Assembly: GCA_949283655.1 (NCBI GenBank)
Contig: CASDTH010000049.1
Location: 1 to 59,944, forward strand
Source: an uncultured bacterium
Lineage (GTDB): Bacteria; Bacillota; Clostridia; Oscillospirales; Acutalibacteraceae
Reading direction: 5' to 3'
Length of the DNA stretch: 59,944 nt
Below, piece by piece: positions 7,336-16,095 of this stretch. The stretch's first letter is position 1, and each line of letters opens with the position of its first letter. Made by a program: the position numbers and the translations under genes. A model generated the notes under the pieces. That model did not search any database, was not told the origin of the DNA, and saw only the letters and a list, made by a program, of their open reading frames with translations.

Positions 7336-9186
7336 ATGCGGGAATATGCGTTCGATACAATCATTTTGGGCACGGGCTGCGCGGGCTATAACTGCGCGGA
7401 CTGGCTGCACACCTTCGGCCACCGGAACATCGCTATCGTCACGCGCGGGCAATTTGCCGGCGCTTCGCGTAATGCGGGCAGCGATAAGCAGACGTATTAT
7501 AAGCTCTCCCTTGCTTCCAGCGTGCCGGATAGCGTGCGCAGTCTGGCGGAGGATCTCTTTGCAGGCGGTGGCGTTGATGGAGAAATTGCGCTGACAGAAG
7601 CAGCCGGCAGCGTGCGCGCATTTATGAAGCTGGTGAATCTCGGCGTTCCCTTCCCCTGCAATAGCTATGGTGAATTTCCCGGCTATCAAACCGATCACGA
7701 CACACGCGGCCGGGCCACCTCCGCTGGGCCCTATACCTCCAAATACATAACAGAAGCCCTGGAACACGCCGTATTGGCGAAGGGCATCCCTATTTTCAGC
7801 GGTATGACCGCTTTTCGCCTTTTTACGCAGGGCGGCCGTGTGACCGGCCTCGCCTGCATAGATCCATCGCAGGAAAGCGAGGATTTCGGCCTCACACTGT
7901 TTCTCTGCAATCAGCTTGTGGTTGCCACCGGCGGAGAAGCCGCCGCTTATTGGGATAGTGTGTACCCTCAGAGCCAAACCGGCGCGCTTGGGATGCTGGC
8001 ACAGGCGGGCGTACGGTTTGCCAACCTCAACCACTGGCAATATGGCATCGCCTCCACTGCGTTCCGTTGGAATGTCTCCGGCTCTTATCAGCAGGCGCTG
8101 CCCCGTTATATCAGCATAGGGCCAGATGGCACAGAGCACGAGTTTCTAGCGGAATCTTTCGCCTCCCCGCAGGAGATGCTGGCGCGCATCTTTCTCAAGG
8201 GCTATCAATGGCCTTTCGACGTGCGCAAAGCCTCGGGCTCCTCCCAAATCGATCTCCTGGTGCAGAGGGAGCGTAGCCTGGGGCGCCGCGTGTTTCTGGA
8301 TTACCGGCGCAACCCGGCCGGGTTGGAGCAGGGTCTTGAAGCTCTTTCCGAAGAGGCGATAGACTATCTGCGCAGATCCGGCGCACTGCGCGCTACCCCG
8401 TTGGAGCGTTTGGAAAAGCTAAACCCCGCCGCCATCGCGCTCTATCGGGAGCATAGCATTGATCTGTCCCGCGAACTGCTGGAGATTGCTGTTTGCGCCC
8501 AGCATCAAAACGGCGGTGTCGCCGTGGACTGCAATTGGGAAAGCAATGTGGGCGGGCTCTATGCCGTTGGCGAAGCGGCGGGTACCTTTGGCGCTTACCG
8601 GCCGGGCGGCATGGCGCTCAACAGCGCTCAGGTAGGCTCGCTGCGCGCGGCGGAGCAAATTGCGCGGCATGGCCGCCGCCTCCCACCTGAGCCGGTCAAG
8701 CCGGAAGAGCTTGCACAGCTGCGGGCAGAGCTTCAAGCGTTGTGCACGAGCCATGGGCTCCCACATTTGCGCATCCGGCAAAAATTTCAGCAGGCGATGA
8801 GCCGCCATGCGGCCCACCTCCGCTCCCTGCCACAAATCCATATGCTCCGCCGGGAGCTGGAGGACGTACTTCGCCACCTTCCAGACGTTCTCGCCCCATC
8901 TGGCTCCTTTGCCTCTTTGATAGAAACGGTTGATATCCTCCGCGCGCAGCATGCCCTGCTTTGCGCTATGGAATCGGCCGGAGCAGCAATGGGCAGCTAC
9001 GGCGGCGCCCTATATCTGGATAGCGGCGGGCAGACGCTGCCTGAAATCTCCGCGCACAGCGGGGATATCCTGCTTACGCAGGGGAAGGATTGCAAGCTGC
9101 GCAGGCCGCGCCCCATTCCACAGGCGAATGTCTGGTTTGAAACCGTGTGGGCGGAATATCGCGCAGCACGCAAGGGCAAATGCTAG
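7336..9186 (+). CDS. FAD-dependent oxidoreductase of the fumarate reductase/succinate dehydrogenase flavoprotein type
   Basis: The 616 residues begin with a dinucleotide-binding motif GTGCAGYNCA (12-21). LVVATGGEAAA lies near residue 195, and a GGLYAVGEAAGTFGAYRPGG segment near 410 contacts FAD in FrdA-like proteins. An extra C-terminal helical domain follows, with a terminal WFETVWAEYRAARKG region comparable to the SdhA C-terminal domain. No membrane anchor or signal peptide is seen, so it is probably a soluble cytoplasmic enzyme. It completes the three-gene redox operon, and a dehydrogenase or double-bond reductase role is likely. A hairpin GGCGGAG-CGCC-CTCCGCC lies just downstream (9208-9225) but lacks a U-tract. 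Confidence 0.85.
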   Translation: MREYAFDTIILGTGCAGYNCADWLHTFGHRNIAIVTRGQFAGASRNAGSDKQTYYKLSLASSVPDSVRSLAEDLFAGGGVDGEIALTEAAGSVRAFMKLVNLGVPFPCNSYGEFPGYQTDHDTRGRATSAGPYTSKYITEALEHAVLAKGIPIFSGMTAFRLFTQGGRVTGLACIDPSQESEDFGLTLFLCNQLVVATGGEAAAYWDSVYPQSQTGALGMLAQAGVRFANLNHWQYGIASTAFRWNVSGSYQQALPRYISIGPDGTEHEFLAESFASPQEMLARIFLKGYQWPFDVRKASGSSQIDLLVQRERSLGRRVFLDYRRNPAGLEQGLEALSEEAIDYLRRSGALRATPLERLEKLNPAAIALYREHSIDLSRELLEIAVCAQHQNGGVAVDCNWESNVGGLYAVGEAAGTFGAYRPGGMALNSAQVGSLRAAEQIARHGRRLPPEPVKPEELAQLRAELQALCTSHGLPHLRIRQKFQQAMSRHAAHLRSLPQIHMLRRELEDVLRHLPDVLAPSGSFASLIETVDILRAQHALLCAMESAGAAMGSYGGALYLDSGGQTLPEISAHSGDILLTQGKDCKLRRPRPIPQANVWFETVWAEYRAARKGKC

Positions 9187-9310
9187 ACACGGGCGGTCAA
9201 TACCGTGGGCGGAGCGCCCTCCGCCGCAGCCTGAAAAAACATTGCGCACGCAGGCCTGTTCTGGTGTTTGTGCTGCTATACAGCGCCTACCGGCGCTCCT
9301 GATCTTCGTA

Positions 9311-9354
9311 AAAAAGCTCTCCGCACAGGTTTATCTGCCTGTGCGGAGAGCTTT
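9311..9354 (-). terminator. Intrinsic terminator of the peptide-binding lipoprotein gene
   Basis: AAAGCTCTCCGCACAGG (9313-9329) pairs perfectly with its complement at 9338-9354. On the minus strand it is followed by TTTTTT, and it lies 19 bp beyond the stop codon. It may also stop the convergent redox operon. Confidence 0.88.
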
Positions 9355-9372
9355 CCCTTGTTATTGATCCTT

Positions 9373-10929
9373 TCAAAAATGCCAATCCGCCAGGCTGGCA
9401 TATACATCGCCCACATGGCAGGTGAAATCGCCCTGCACATCTCTGCTGCGGGCCGCCACTCCCTTCCGGAAGCAGATAGGCAGGAAAGGCGGCGTTTGCG
9501 CAAAGGTGTTCAAAAAATCCTGAAGAGAAACCGCACCTGCTAGCAGCTGTTGATAAGCTGCGGCAGCCGGATCCTCCCCGCTGATGCCCGCGCGTACAGC
9601 TCCCTCCTCGCCAAAAAACGCAGAGAGGCTCATATTGTGGGACAGCTTTACCTCGCCGAGATACAGATCAAAGCTGCCTTCCTGCACTGCCGCAGTATAT
9701 TCTGCCCAGGAAAGCTTGGAAACCGCTACTCGAATCCCAATAGCGGAGAGCTGAGAGGCAATCAGATTCGCAGCAGAAACGCGGAAAGGGTTATTCTCAT
9801 TGACAACCAGTGTAAAGCTAAGTTCCTTTCCGTCTCTGGCGTATGTGCCGGAGGCATCCACCCTCTGGAAGCCCGCCTCCTCTAGTATTTTAGCGGCCTC
9901 CTCTTTATTCTGGGCTACACTCGTTATTTCAAGCTCCTTCAAGGCGTTCCAATCCGGCCGGAAAGGCACGGCGCTGGCCTGCGCGTGGCCCTGATAAGCG
10001 GAAGATGCAATCTCCTCCCGGGCAATGGCAAGGCCAATCGCTTTACGCACCTGCGTATCCTGCAAGAGCTCGTTCTCCGATTGAAGGCCCAAAAATACTA
10101 GGTTGTTCATCAGGAATTCCGTTGTGTTGGCATTGATCCGTTGATAAACGCCGCCGCTGAGATCATTGAAGATAAAATTGACATTGCCAATCTCCAGGCT
10201 ATGAATGACGGAATCGCTATCCGGCACATCCACTAAGGCGATTGAGGAAAATTGCACGGCGTTGCCATTACGCCACAGCTTATTCGCCCTTAACGTAACG
10301 GAGCTGTCGCCCCGGGATGCTGTGTAGCGCCCACTCCCCACAGGAATCGCCGTATCGGAGGAATCGGTCCCGCTCTTGATAACGGCAAAATCCAGGCAGC
10401 TCAGTGCATAGGGATCCCCCTGCTTCAAGGTGAAAACAATCTCGCCATTCTGCACCCTGGCATCGCTAAAATTAGAAAGCCTTGCCTGATACTGCGGGGA
10501 GGCCGCCGCCTTTTCAAAGGAATAGACTACGTCTGAGGCGGAGACCGCTGAACCGTCTGAAAACACAAGCCCACTGCGCAGCGCCACACGCACCTGCGTG
10601 CCGCTGACCGTGCCTGACTCGGCGAGCAGCGGCTGAGGAGAGAGAGCGCCATCAACAGCATAGAGGGAATCATAAAGCACAGTAGAAAGCAGCTGATTCG
10701 GCAGGCTTTTAGCCGTAAATGGATTGAGCGAATCTCCCTTCACATAGGGTAGGGCAAGCATCCGATTCTCCGAAGGTGTCGCTTCGCTGCTGGGCGCTAC
10801 TGTCTCCTCTCCGCCAGCGGCAGAGAGCTCCTCCTGCGCAGGGTCTCCTCCACAGGAGGCAAGCATTCCAAAGCAAAACACAAGGCATAAAAGCAAAGCA
10901 GCAAACCGGGAGGTGCCTGATGGTTTCAT
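9373..10929 (-). CDS. ABC-type oligopeptide/solute-binding lipoprotein (SBP_bac_5 family)
   Basis: The 518 residues start with a lipoprotein signal peptide (FAALLLCLVFCFGMLASC, acylated Cys26), then a Glu/Ser-rich linker. The body has DppA/OppA-like features: LPYVKGDSLNPF, LLSTVLYDSLYAVDG, VRVALRSGLVFSDGSAVSASD, and a C-terminal segment with GIRVAVSKLSWAEYTA. It is anchored outside the membrane and probably delivers peptides or a similar ligand to a permease. No permease or ATPase gene is adjacent, so the partner must be elsewhere, or it works as a sensor. It is probably transcribed alone: ymdB stops 57 bp upstream and a terminator follows. Confidence 0.85.
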   Translation of the reverse strand: MKPSGTSRFAALLLCLVFCFGMLASCGGDPAQEELSAAGGEETVAPSSEATPSENRMLALPYVKGDSLNPFTAKSLPNQLLSTVLYDSLYAVDGALSPQPLLAESGTVSGTQVRVALRSGLVFSDGSAVSASDVVYSFEKAAASPQYQARLSNFSDARVQNGEIVFTLKQGDPYALSCLDFAVIKSGTDSSDTAIPVGSGRYTASRGDSSVTLRANKLWRNGNAVQFSSIALVDVPDSDSVIHSLEIGNVNFIFNDLSGGVYQRINANTTEFLMNNLVFLGLQSENELLQDTQVRKAIGLAIAREEIASSAYQGHAQASAVPFRPDWNALKELEITSVAQNKEEAAKILEEAGFQRVDASGTYARDGKELSFTLVVNENNPFRVSAANLIASQLSAIGIRVAVSKLSWAEYTAAVQEGSFDLYLGEVKLSHNMSLSAFFGEEGAVRAGISGEDPAAAAYQQLLAGAVSLQDFLNTFAQTPPFLPICFRKGVAARSRDVQGDFTCHVGDVYASLADWHF

Positions 10930-10985
10930 TTGGGTTCACCATTCCTTTCCAGCATTGCGCAGTCATTACGGCGCGGGAGAACGCA

Positions 10986-11762
10986 TTATTGAATGGATAT
11001 GCGCTGCACCTGCGTCGTTTTTCCGGTTCGATCATCTATTTCAAAGATACAGCCGCACAGCATGCAGGGGCCATCCCCATTCTCAAAGCGGACAGGCATC
11101 CCCTTGCGCATCTTCTCAATGGCAAGCGGCGGGCGCACGCCGAGCACCGACTGTATCTCACCCGTCATGCCCAAATCAGTGATATACCCGGTGCCCTGCG
11201 GCAAAATTTGCTCATCGGCAGTCTGCACATGGGTGTGTGTGCCAAAGAGAGCGGAAACGCGGCCATCCAGGTAAAAGCTAAGCGCCCGCTTCTCCGCCGT
11301 GGCCTCCGCGTGAAAATCCACAAGCTTGATCCGGCAGTCGAGAATTTCCTCCTTGCGCAGCAGTCGGTCCACACAGTCGAAGGGGTTTTCCAACGGCTCC
11401 AAAAAAGCGACGCCCAAAAGATTGATCACCGCAACTCGCACGCGCCCCTTGTCAAGAATCTGATACCCGTGCCCAGGGCAATCCGAGTGATAGTTGGCCG
11501 GCCGGATGAGGAACTCCGTTTCGTCAAGGTAATCATATACTTCCCGGCGGCGGTAAACATGATTGCCCGTGGTGATCACATCCGCACCGCTGGTAAACAG
11601 CTCCTGCGCAGAGGCGGGGGTAATGCCGTTGCCTGGCGCAGAATTTTCCCCATTAACAATGCAAACATCGATGCCGTTCATTTTTTTCAAGGCGGGAAGA
11701 TGTGCCCGCAGAAAGGCGCATCCTCCCGCCCCCACAACATCGCCAATGGCAAGAATATTCAT
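10986..11762 (-). CDS. ymdB: YmdB-type metallophosphoesterase
   Basis: The 258-residue protein, from MNILAIGDVVG at 11762, matches the YmdB/TIGR00282 family of metal-dependent phosphodiesterases, reported to hydrolyse 2',3'-cyclic nucleotides and cAMP and to affect biofilm and motility decisions in Bacillus. Metal-site motifs are GD (residues 7-8), VNGENS (about 39), TTGNHVY (about 66), VDFHAEATAEK (about 150) and FGTHTHVQTAD (about 175). An earlier ATG six codons upstream would add MERRDH and is less likely. It follows rny, an arrangement conserved in Firmicutes, though here a terminator hairpin separates the two. Confidence 0.92.
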   Translation of the reverse strand: MNILAIGDVVGAGGCAFLRAHLPALKKMNGIDVCIVNGENSAPGNGITPASAQELFTSGADVITTGNHVYRRREVYDYLDETEFLIRPANYHSDCPGHGYQILDKGRVRVAVINLLGVAFLEPLENPFDCVDRLLRKEEILDCRIKLVDFHAEATAEKRALSFYLDGRVSALFGTHTHVQTADEQILPQGTGYITDLGMTGEIQSVLGVRPPLAIEKMRKGMPVRFENGDGPCMLCGCIFEIDDRTGKTTQVQRISIQ

Positions 11763-11817
11763 ATGATCACGCCTTTCCACACGCAGCGTTTTCAGCCGCT
11801 TCTCTTGTAATCAGATA

Positions 11818-11858
11818 ACAAAAAGAGGGCATACATTCGCTGCATACCCTCCTTTTTT
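11818..11858 (-). terminator. Terminator-like hairpin between rny and ymdB
   Basis: GAGGG (11825-11829) pairs with CCCTC (11847-11851). On the minus strand the arm runs into TTTTTG, and a T-run also follows on the plus strand. It probably reduces rny read-through into ymdB. Confidence 0.65.
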
Positions 11859-11872
11859 GCTCAAAACAATCC

Positions 11873-13429
11873 TTATTTTGCGTAATCTACCGCACGGTTT
11901 TCACGGATTATGTTGACCTTTATCTGGCCGGGATATTCTAACTCGCTCTCAATCTTTTTGACGATTTCACGCGCAATCAACGTCATCTTATCATCCGTGA
12001 TGACTTCGGGCTTCACCATGATGCGCACCTCGCGGCCCGCCTGAATGGCGAAAGAACGATCCACACCCTCAAAGGAATTTGCAATCTCCTCGAGCTTCTC
12101 GAGGCGTTTAATATAATTCTGCACATTTTCGCGCCTGGCACCAGGGCGCGCGGCAGAAATAGCGTCCGCAGCCTGCACCAAGCAGGCGACGATTGTTTTC
12201 GGCTCCACATCCCCATGATGCGCCTGAATTGCGTGAAGCACCGCTTCGTTTTCGCGGAAGCGCTTTGCATACTCCACACCAAGCTCCACATGCGAGCCGT
12301 CGAACTCATGGTCAAGCGCCTTGCCAATATCGTGCAGCAAGCCTGCACGCTTTGCAATTTTGACATCCGCGCCAAGCTCCGATGCCATCAGTCCCGCAAT
12401 ATAGGAGACCTCCAACGAATGGTTGAGCACATTCTGGCCGTAGCTTGTACGGTATTTTAACCGGCCCAGCAGCTTGACGAGCTCCGGATGGATCCCATTG
12501 ACGCCTGAATCCACCACAGCGCGCTCACCTGCCTGCTTGATAGTGGTTTCCACCTCCCGGCGGGCTTTTTCAACGGTTTCCTCAATCCGGGCAGGATGGA
12601 TACGCCCATCCGCAATCAGTTTCTCAAGCGATACGCGGGCAATCTCCCTGCGCACCGGATCAAAGCTGGAAAGAGTGATGGCTTCCGGCGTATCGTCAAT
12701 AATCAGATCGACACCGGTAATCGTTTCAAGCGCACGGATGTTGCGGCCCTCGCGGCCGATGATCCGGCCTTTCATCTCATCGTTTGGCAGAGAAACAACG
12801 GAAACAGTCGCCTCCGCCGCATGATCGGCGGCGCAACGTTGAATCGCAGTTGCTACAATTTCCCGCGCGAGCGTATCCGCCTCATCACGGGTTTTCTGCT
12901 CAAACTCCATAATTTTGACGGCCTTTTCATGCGTCAGGTCATCCTCCAGGTTTTTCAGCAGGTATTCCTTCGCCTGTTCCTGGGTGAATCCGGAAATTCG
13001 CTCAAGCATTTCAAACTGGCTTCTTTTGATGCTCTCTACTTCATCCAGACGCGTCTGAGCATCCTTGAGCTTTTTATTCAGCGTTTCATCCTTTTTTTCA
13101 ACGTTTTCGATCTTTCGGTCAAGCGTTTCCTCTTTCTGGACGATACGGCGCTCCTGACGCTGAACCTCCGAGCGGCGGTCACGTAGCTCGCGCTCCAGTT
13201 CATTGCGCTGTTTATGGATCTCATCCTTTGCCTCGAGGATCGCCTCTTTCTTTTTGGTCTCAGCCTCCGCAAGAGCGCTGTTGACAATCCGGGTCGCCTC
13301 CTGCGTAGCGGAGCCAATCTCCGCTTCCGCCACACGCTTGCGGTGCAGCTGGCCAAGGAAAAAGCCGGCGATACCAAACACCACAGCGCCTGCGATCACG
13401 GCAATGATAATCTTTAAAATCTCAGGCAT
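11873..13429 (-). CDS. rny: Ribonuclease Y
   Basis: The 518-residue endoribonuclease has the full family layout: an N-terminal membrane helix ([20 protein letters not shown], about 4-23), a long Glu/Lys/Arg coiled coil (about 30-195), a KH RNA-binding domain with [15 protein letters not shown] near 225, and an HD domain with [12 protein letters not shown] near residue 366. It initiates mRNA decay at the membrane in Firmicutes. The ATG at 13429 (MPEILK) matches family length; GAGGGAGGTG lies 11-20 bp upstream. An ATG at 13453 would add eight residues and has no better site. Transcription likely begins near 13636 from a consensus promoter, leaving a 5' UTR of about 200 nt. Confidence 0.95.
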   Translation of the reverse strand: MPEILKIIIAVIAGAVVFGIAGFFLGQLHRKRVAEAEIGSATQEATRIVNSALAEAETKKKEAILEAKDEIHKQRNELERELRDRRSEVQRQERRIVQKEETLDRKIENVEKKDETLNKKLKDAQTRLDEVESIKRSQFEMLERISGFTQEQAKEYLLKNLEDDLTHEKAVKIMEFEQKTRDEADTLAREIVATAIQRCAADHAAEATVSVVSLPNDEMKGRIIGREGRNIRALETITGVDLIIDDTPEAITLSSFDPVRREIARVSLEKLIADGRIHPARIEETVEKARREVETTIKQAGERAVVDSGVNGIHPELVKLLGRLKYRTSYGQNVLNHSLEVSYIAGLMASELGADVKIAKRAGLLHDIGKALDHEFDGSHVELGVEYAKRFRENEAVLHAIQAHHGDVEPKTIVACLVQAADAISAARPGARRENVQNYIKRLEKLEEIANSFEGVDRSFAIQAGREVRIMVKPEVITDDKMTLIAREIVKKIESELEYPGQIKVNIIRENRAVDYAK

Positions 13430-13453
13430 GAAATAAAGTAGCACCTCCCTCAT

Positions 13454-13916
13454 TACATGGTTTTCATTTGTCGTTCATCATCAAAAGAATAGCAGTTGAT
13501 CGCCTGCTTGCAGCGAAGCTCACAGGGAGAGTAAGCACGCCCCATTGGGCAGTACGCATCCTCTCATAATGGGATGGCCGTCTATATGTCGGAAATGCGC
13601 AAAACGATGTATGGGTTCGCATACTGATACACCATCTTTAGTATTTTACCCCGAACCGATGAAACTGTCAAGAAAATTGTATTTCAGAAACGAAATCCCG
13701 CAATTCTCTCCTCAAGCAAAATTGAATGTCTAGGCGCTCTGTCCACGTCTAAAATTGTTTTCTATTTTTTGCAGCGCAGATAGCTTCTTTGCAAAATATC
13801 GGCTAAGCTCCAACACAGCAGAGCCCCGTATTGTGTGCGCCGGCGATATAGCAATTTTTCTTTTATCACCGCTCAGAGAAAACGCCGGGCGGCGCCGCTT
13901 TTCGTTTGCTTTCACA
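13454..13916 (-). promoter_or_regulatory. rny promoter and long leader; otherwise no gene
   Basis: On the minus strand TTGACA (13671-13666), a 17-bp spacer and TAAAAT (13648-13643) form a strong SigA promoter. The leader contains CCCATT paired with AATGGG (about 13545-13575) and other small inverted repeats, so it may be structured; no known element is recognised. Between 13680 and 13880 I see only short spurious frames. Confidence 0.65.
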
Positions 13917-13960
13917 CAAAAAAGAGGCTGCCGCCAAACATAAAGTTGAGCAGCAGCCCC
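13917..13960 (-). terminator. Intrinsic terminator of the oxaloacetate decarboxylase operon
   Basis: On the minus strand a GGCTGCTGC arm pairs with GCGGCAGCC and is followed by a T-rich tail (complement of the A-run at 13917-13923). It lies 26 bp after oadB. Confidence 0.8.
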
Positions 13961-13985
13961 TTCATTCAGATACCGGCACCCTCTT

Positions 13986-15125
13986 TTACTTAAACAGCAG
14001 CAGCATAAAACCTGCCGCCACTGCGGAGCCAATCACGCCCGCCACATTCGGGCCCATCGCGTGCATGAGCAGGAAATTGGTGGGATTGGCCCTACGGCCC
14101 TCCTTCTGCGCCACACGGGCCGCCATAGGCACTGCGGAAACGCCCGCTGCGCCGATGAGCGGATTGACCTTGCCGCGCGTGACCCAATACATCAGCTTAC
14201 CAAGCAGCACGCCGCCCGCCGTAGAGAAGGCGAAAGCGACTAATCCAAGCCCCACAATAGCGAGCGTCTGCACCTTCAGGAAGCTCTCTCCGTTCGCCGT
14301 GGCGCCGACGGAAAGCCCTAGCATAATCGTAACGATATTACACAGCGCATTCTGCGCGGTGTCGCTCAGGCGCTCCACCACGCCGCTCTCCCGGAAGAGA
14401 TTGCCCAGCATCAGCATGCCAATCAGCGGCGCAACATCCGGCAGCAGAAGCGCGCAAATAATGGTAACAATAATCGGGAAAATGACCTTCTCCGCCTTGC
14501 TGACCTTGCGCAGCTGCTCCATTTTTACCTCGCGCTCTTTCTTTGTGGTGAGCAACCGCATAATCGGCGGCTGGATCAGCGGGATCAGCGCCATATAGGA
14601 GTAAGCCGCCAGCGCAATTGGGCCGAGCAGCTCCGAGGCGATCTGCGTGGCGAGGAAGATGGCCGTGGGGCCATCCGCGCCCCCGATGATGCCGATCGCA
14701 GCTGCTTGTGCGGGCGTAAAAAGGCCAGTGGCAATGGCGATGATAAACGCCACATAGATGCCAAGCTGCGCCGCGCCGCCGAGCAGCAAGCTCGAGGGGT
14801 TTGCCAGCAACGGGCCAAAATCCGTCATTGCGCCAACGCCCATAAAAATCAGGCAGGGGAAAACGCTGCTCTTAACACCCTGATAGATGATATACAGGAT
14901 GCCGGATTCCAGCAGCGTCGGCCCAGGCTGCATCAGCCCGGCCTCCGGCAGGTTGGCGAGCAGCATGCCGAACGCAATGGGCAGCAGCAACAGCGGCTCA
15001 AACTTTTTAACAATGGCCAAAAACAGGAAGATAAAGGAAACCACCAGCATAACGCCCTGCTGCCAGGTCAGCGCCATAAGGCCGGAGCTTTCGATCATCT
15101 GCCGAAAAACTTCCAAGATATCCAT
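13986..15125 (-). CDS. oadB: Na+-translocating decarboxylase beta subunit
   Basis: The 379 residues are almost entirely membrane-spanning, with about ten hydrophobic segments. They carry the [10 protein letters not shown] motif (148-157) characteristic of OadB/GcdB/MmdB. The subunit removes CO2 from carboxybiotin and uses that energy to export Na+. It is last in the order alpha, gamma, biotin carrier, beta, 16 bp after the carrier gene. Alpha is of oxaloacetate/pyruvate carboxylase type, so oxaloacetate is the likely substrate, although beta alone cannot tell it from methylmalonyl-CoA or glutaconyl-CoA systems. GAGGAGT precedes the ATG. Confidence 0.93.
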   Translation of the reverse strand: MDILEVFRQMIESSGLMALTWQQGVMLVVSFIFLFLAIVKKFEPLLLLPIAFGMLLANLPEAGLMQPGPTLLESGILYIIYQGVKSSVFPCLIFMGVGAMTDFGPLLANPSSLLLGGAAQLGIYVAFIIAIATGLFTPAQAAAIGIIGGADGPTAIFLATQIASELLGPIALAAYSYMALIPLIQPPIMRLLTTKKEREVKMEQLRKVSKAEKVIFPIIVTIICALLLPDVAPLIGMLMLGNLFRESGVVERLSDTAQNALCNIVTIMLGLSVGATANGESFLKVQTLAIVGLGLVAFAFSTAGGVLLGKLMYWVTRGKVNPLIGAAGVSAVPMAARVAQKEGRRANPTNFLLMHAMGPNVAGVIGSAVAAGFMLLLFK

Positions 15126-15141
15126 GCGGGAACTCCTCTGC

Positions 15142-15591
15142 TTAACCGATTACAGCGAGCACATCGTCCGTCGAAACGGTGCTGCCCTTCGAGACAAGCA
15201 GCTGCTTGACTGTGCCATCCACAGGGGCAACAATATCATTTTCCATCTTCATAGCCTCCAACACGAACAGCACATCGCCAGCCTTGACTGCCTGGCCAAC
15301 AGCGGCCTTCACCTCAAGAATTGTGCCGGGCATCGGGCAGATGGTTTTCGTGCCGTCCGCCGGGGCGGTAGGCGCTGCGGGAGCCGGCGCTGCGGGAGCC
15401 TCTGCCGTAGCAGGCGCCGCCGGGGCGGCAGCAACAGGAGCGGGGGCTGCCGGTGCAGCGGGAGCAGCCGCTACGGGCGCGGCAACAGGGGCGGCGGCCA
15501 CGGGGGCAGCTGTGACGCTATTGACAACAGCCTGGCCCTCTTCCACCTCGATCTCATACTTTTTGCCGTTTAATGTGACCATGTATTTCAT
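15142..15591 (-). CDS. Biotin carboxyl carrier protein of the Na+-pumping decarboxylase
   Basis: The 149 residues have three parts: an N-terminal segment [19 protein letters not shown], an Ala/Pro/Val linker (about residues 27-80) that lets the domain swing, and a C-terminal biotinyl domain with EAMKMEN (112-118), where Lys115 should be biotinylated. It carries carboxyl groups from the alpha subunit to the membrane beta subunit. A separate carrier explains why the alpha gene lacks a C-terminal biotin domain. It lies between the gamma and beta genes with short gaps. Confidence 0.93.
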   Translation of the reverse strand: MKYMVTLNGKKYEIEVEEGQAVVNSVTAAPVAAAPVAAPVAAAPAAPAAPAPVAAAPAAPATAEAPAAPAPAAPTAPADGTKTICPMPGTILEVKAAVGQAVKAGDVLFVLEAMKMENDIVAPVDGTVKQLLVSKGSTVSTDDVLAVIG

Positions 15592-15606
15592 GATAAAATC
15601 CTCCTC

Positions 15607-16077
15607 TTAGTCAATCTCCTTGATGGATTTAATGATAAGCCTTTCCGGCGGGATACCCGTTTTATCGCTGAGAATTGCCAGAAGAACCGCTTCGGTTTTG
15701 CTATCCACTGTGACTTGACGGATCGATTTAAAGTGCAACCGCTCCAGCGGGATGCCAGTTTGATCGCTGACAATCGCCATCAGCATCGCGGCAGTCTGCT
15801 CATCCGTATCCACAAGCAGGATTCCGTTCTCCGCCACTACGGCGGGTGCAGCGGGCGCGGATGCGGCAACAGGCTGAATGGGAATGACTGGAATGGCCTC
15901 CTGCGGCTGTGCGTCAGCCTTTTCGGAATGTGCGGCGCCTTTTTCTACCAGGCGAATCACCTTGGACAGCAGGACGATAATCACAGCCAAAAGCGCAAGC
16001 TCCAGCATCACGACGATAATCCCCACGAGCGCGATCAAGAGGGAATCCCCCACAGTAACAGTTTGGTTTGCCAGCAT
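15607..16077 (-). CDS. oadG: Decarboxylase gamma subunit (OadG-like) with a duplicated C-terminal motif
   Basis: The 156 residues have one N-terminal membrane helix (about 12-40) and a Pro/Ala linker, the OadG plan for scaffolding alpha onto beta. Two adjacent C-terminal segments of about 36 residues are clearly homologous: VDTDEQTAAMLMAIVSDQTG followed by IPLERLHFKSIRQV, then VDSKTEAVLLAILSDKTG followed by IPPERLIIKSIKEI. Related gamma subunits usually carry one such segment, so a tandem duplication is inferred. It might bind two partners or strengthen docking to alpha. The gene sits 18 bp after alpha and 15 bp before the carrier. Confidence 0.85.
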   Translation of the reverse strand: MLANQTVTVGDSLLIALVGIIVVMLELALLAVIIVLLSKVIRLVEKGAAHSEKADAQPQEAIPVIPIQPVAASAPAAPAVVAENGILLVDTDEQTAAMLMAIVSDQTGIPLERLHFKSIRQVTVDSKTEAVLLAILSDKTGIPPERLIIKSIKEID

Positions 16078-16095
16078 AGGGCATAGGCCTCCTTA

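Noticed and set aside
13454..13640. Known cis-regulatory RNA in the rny leader
   Set aside because: Some inverted repeats are present, but no consensus of a known class could be matched.
15179..15610. 143-codon plus-strand ORF rich in Gly/Ala
   Set aside because: Shadow of the Ala/Pro linker of the biotin carrier gene.
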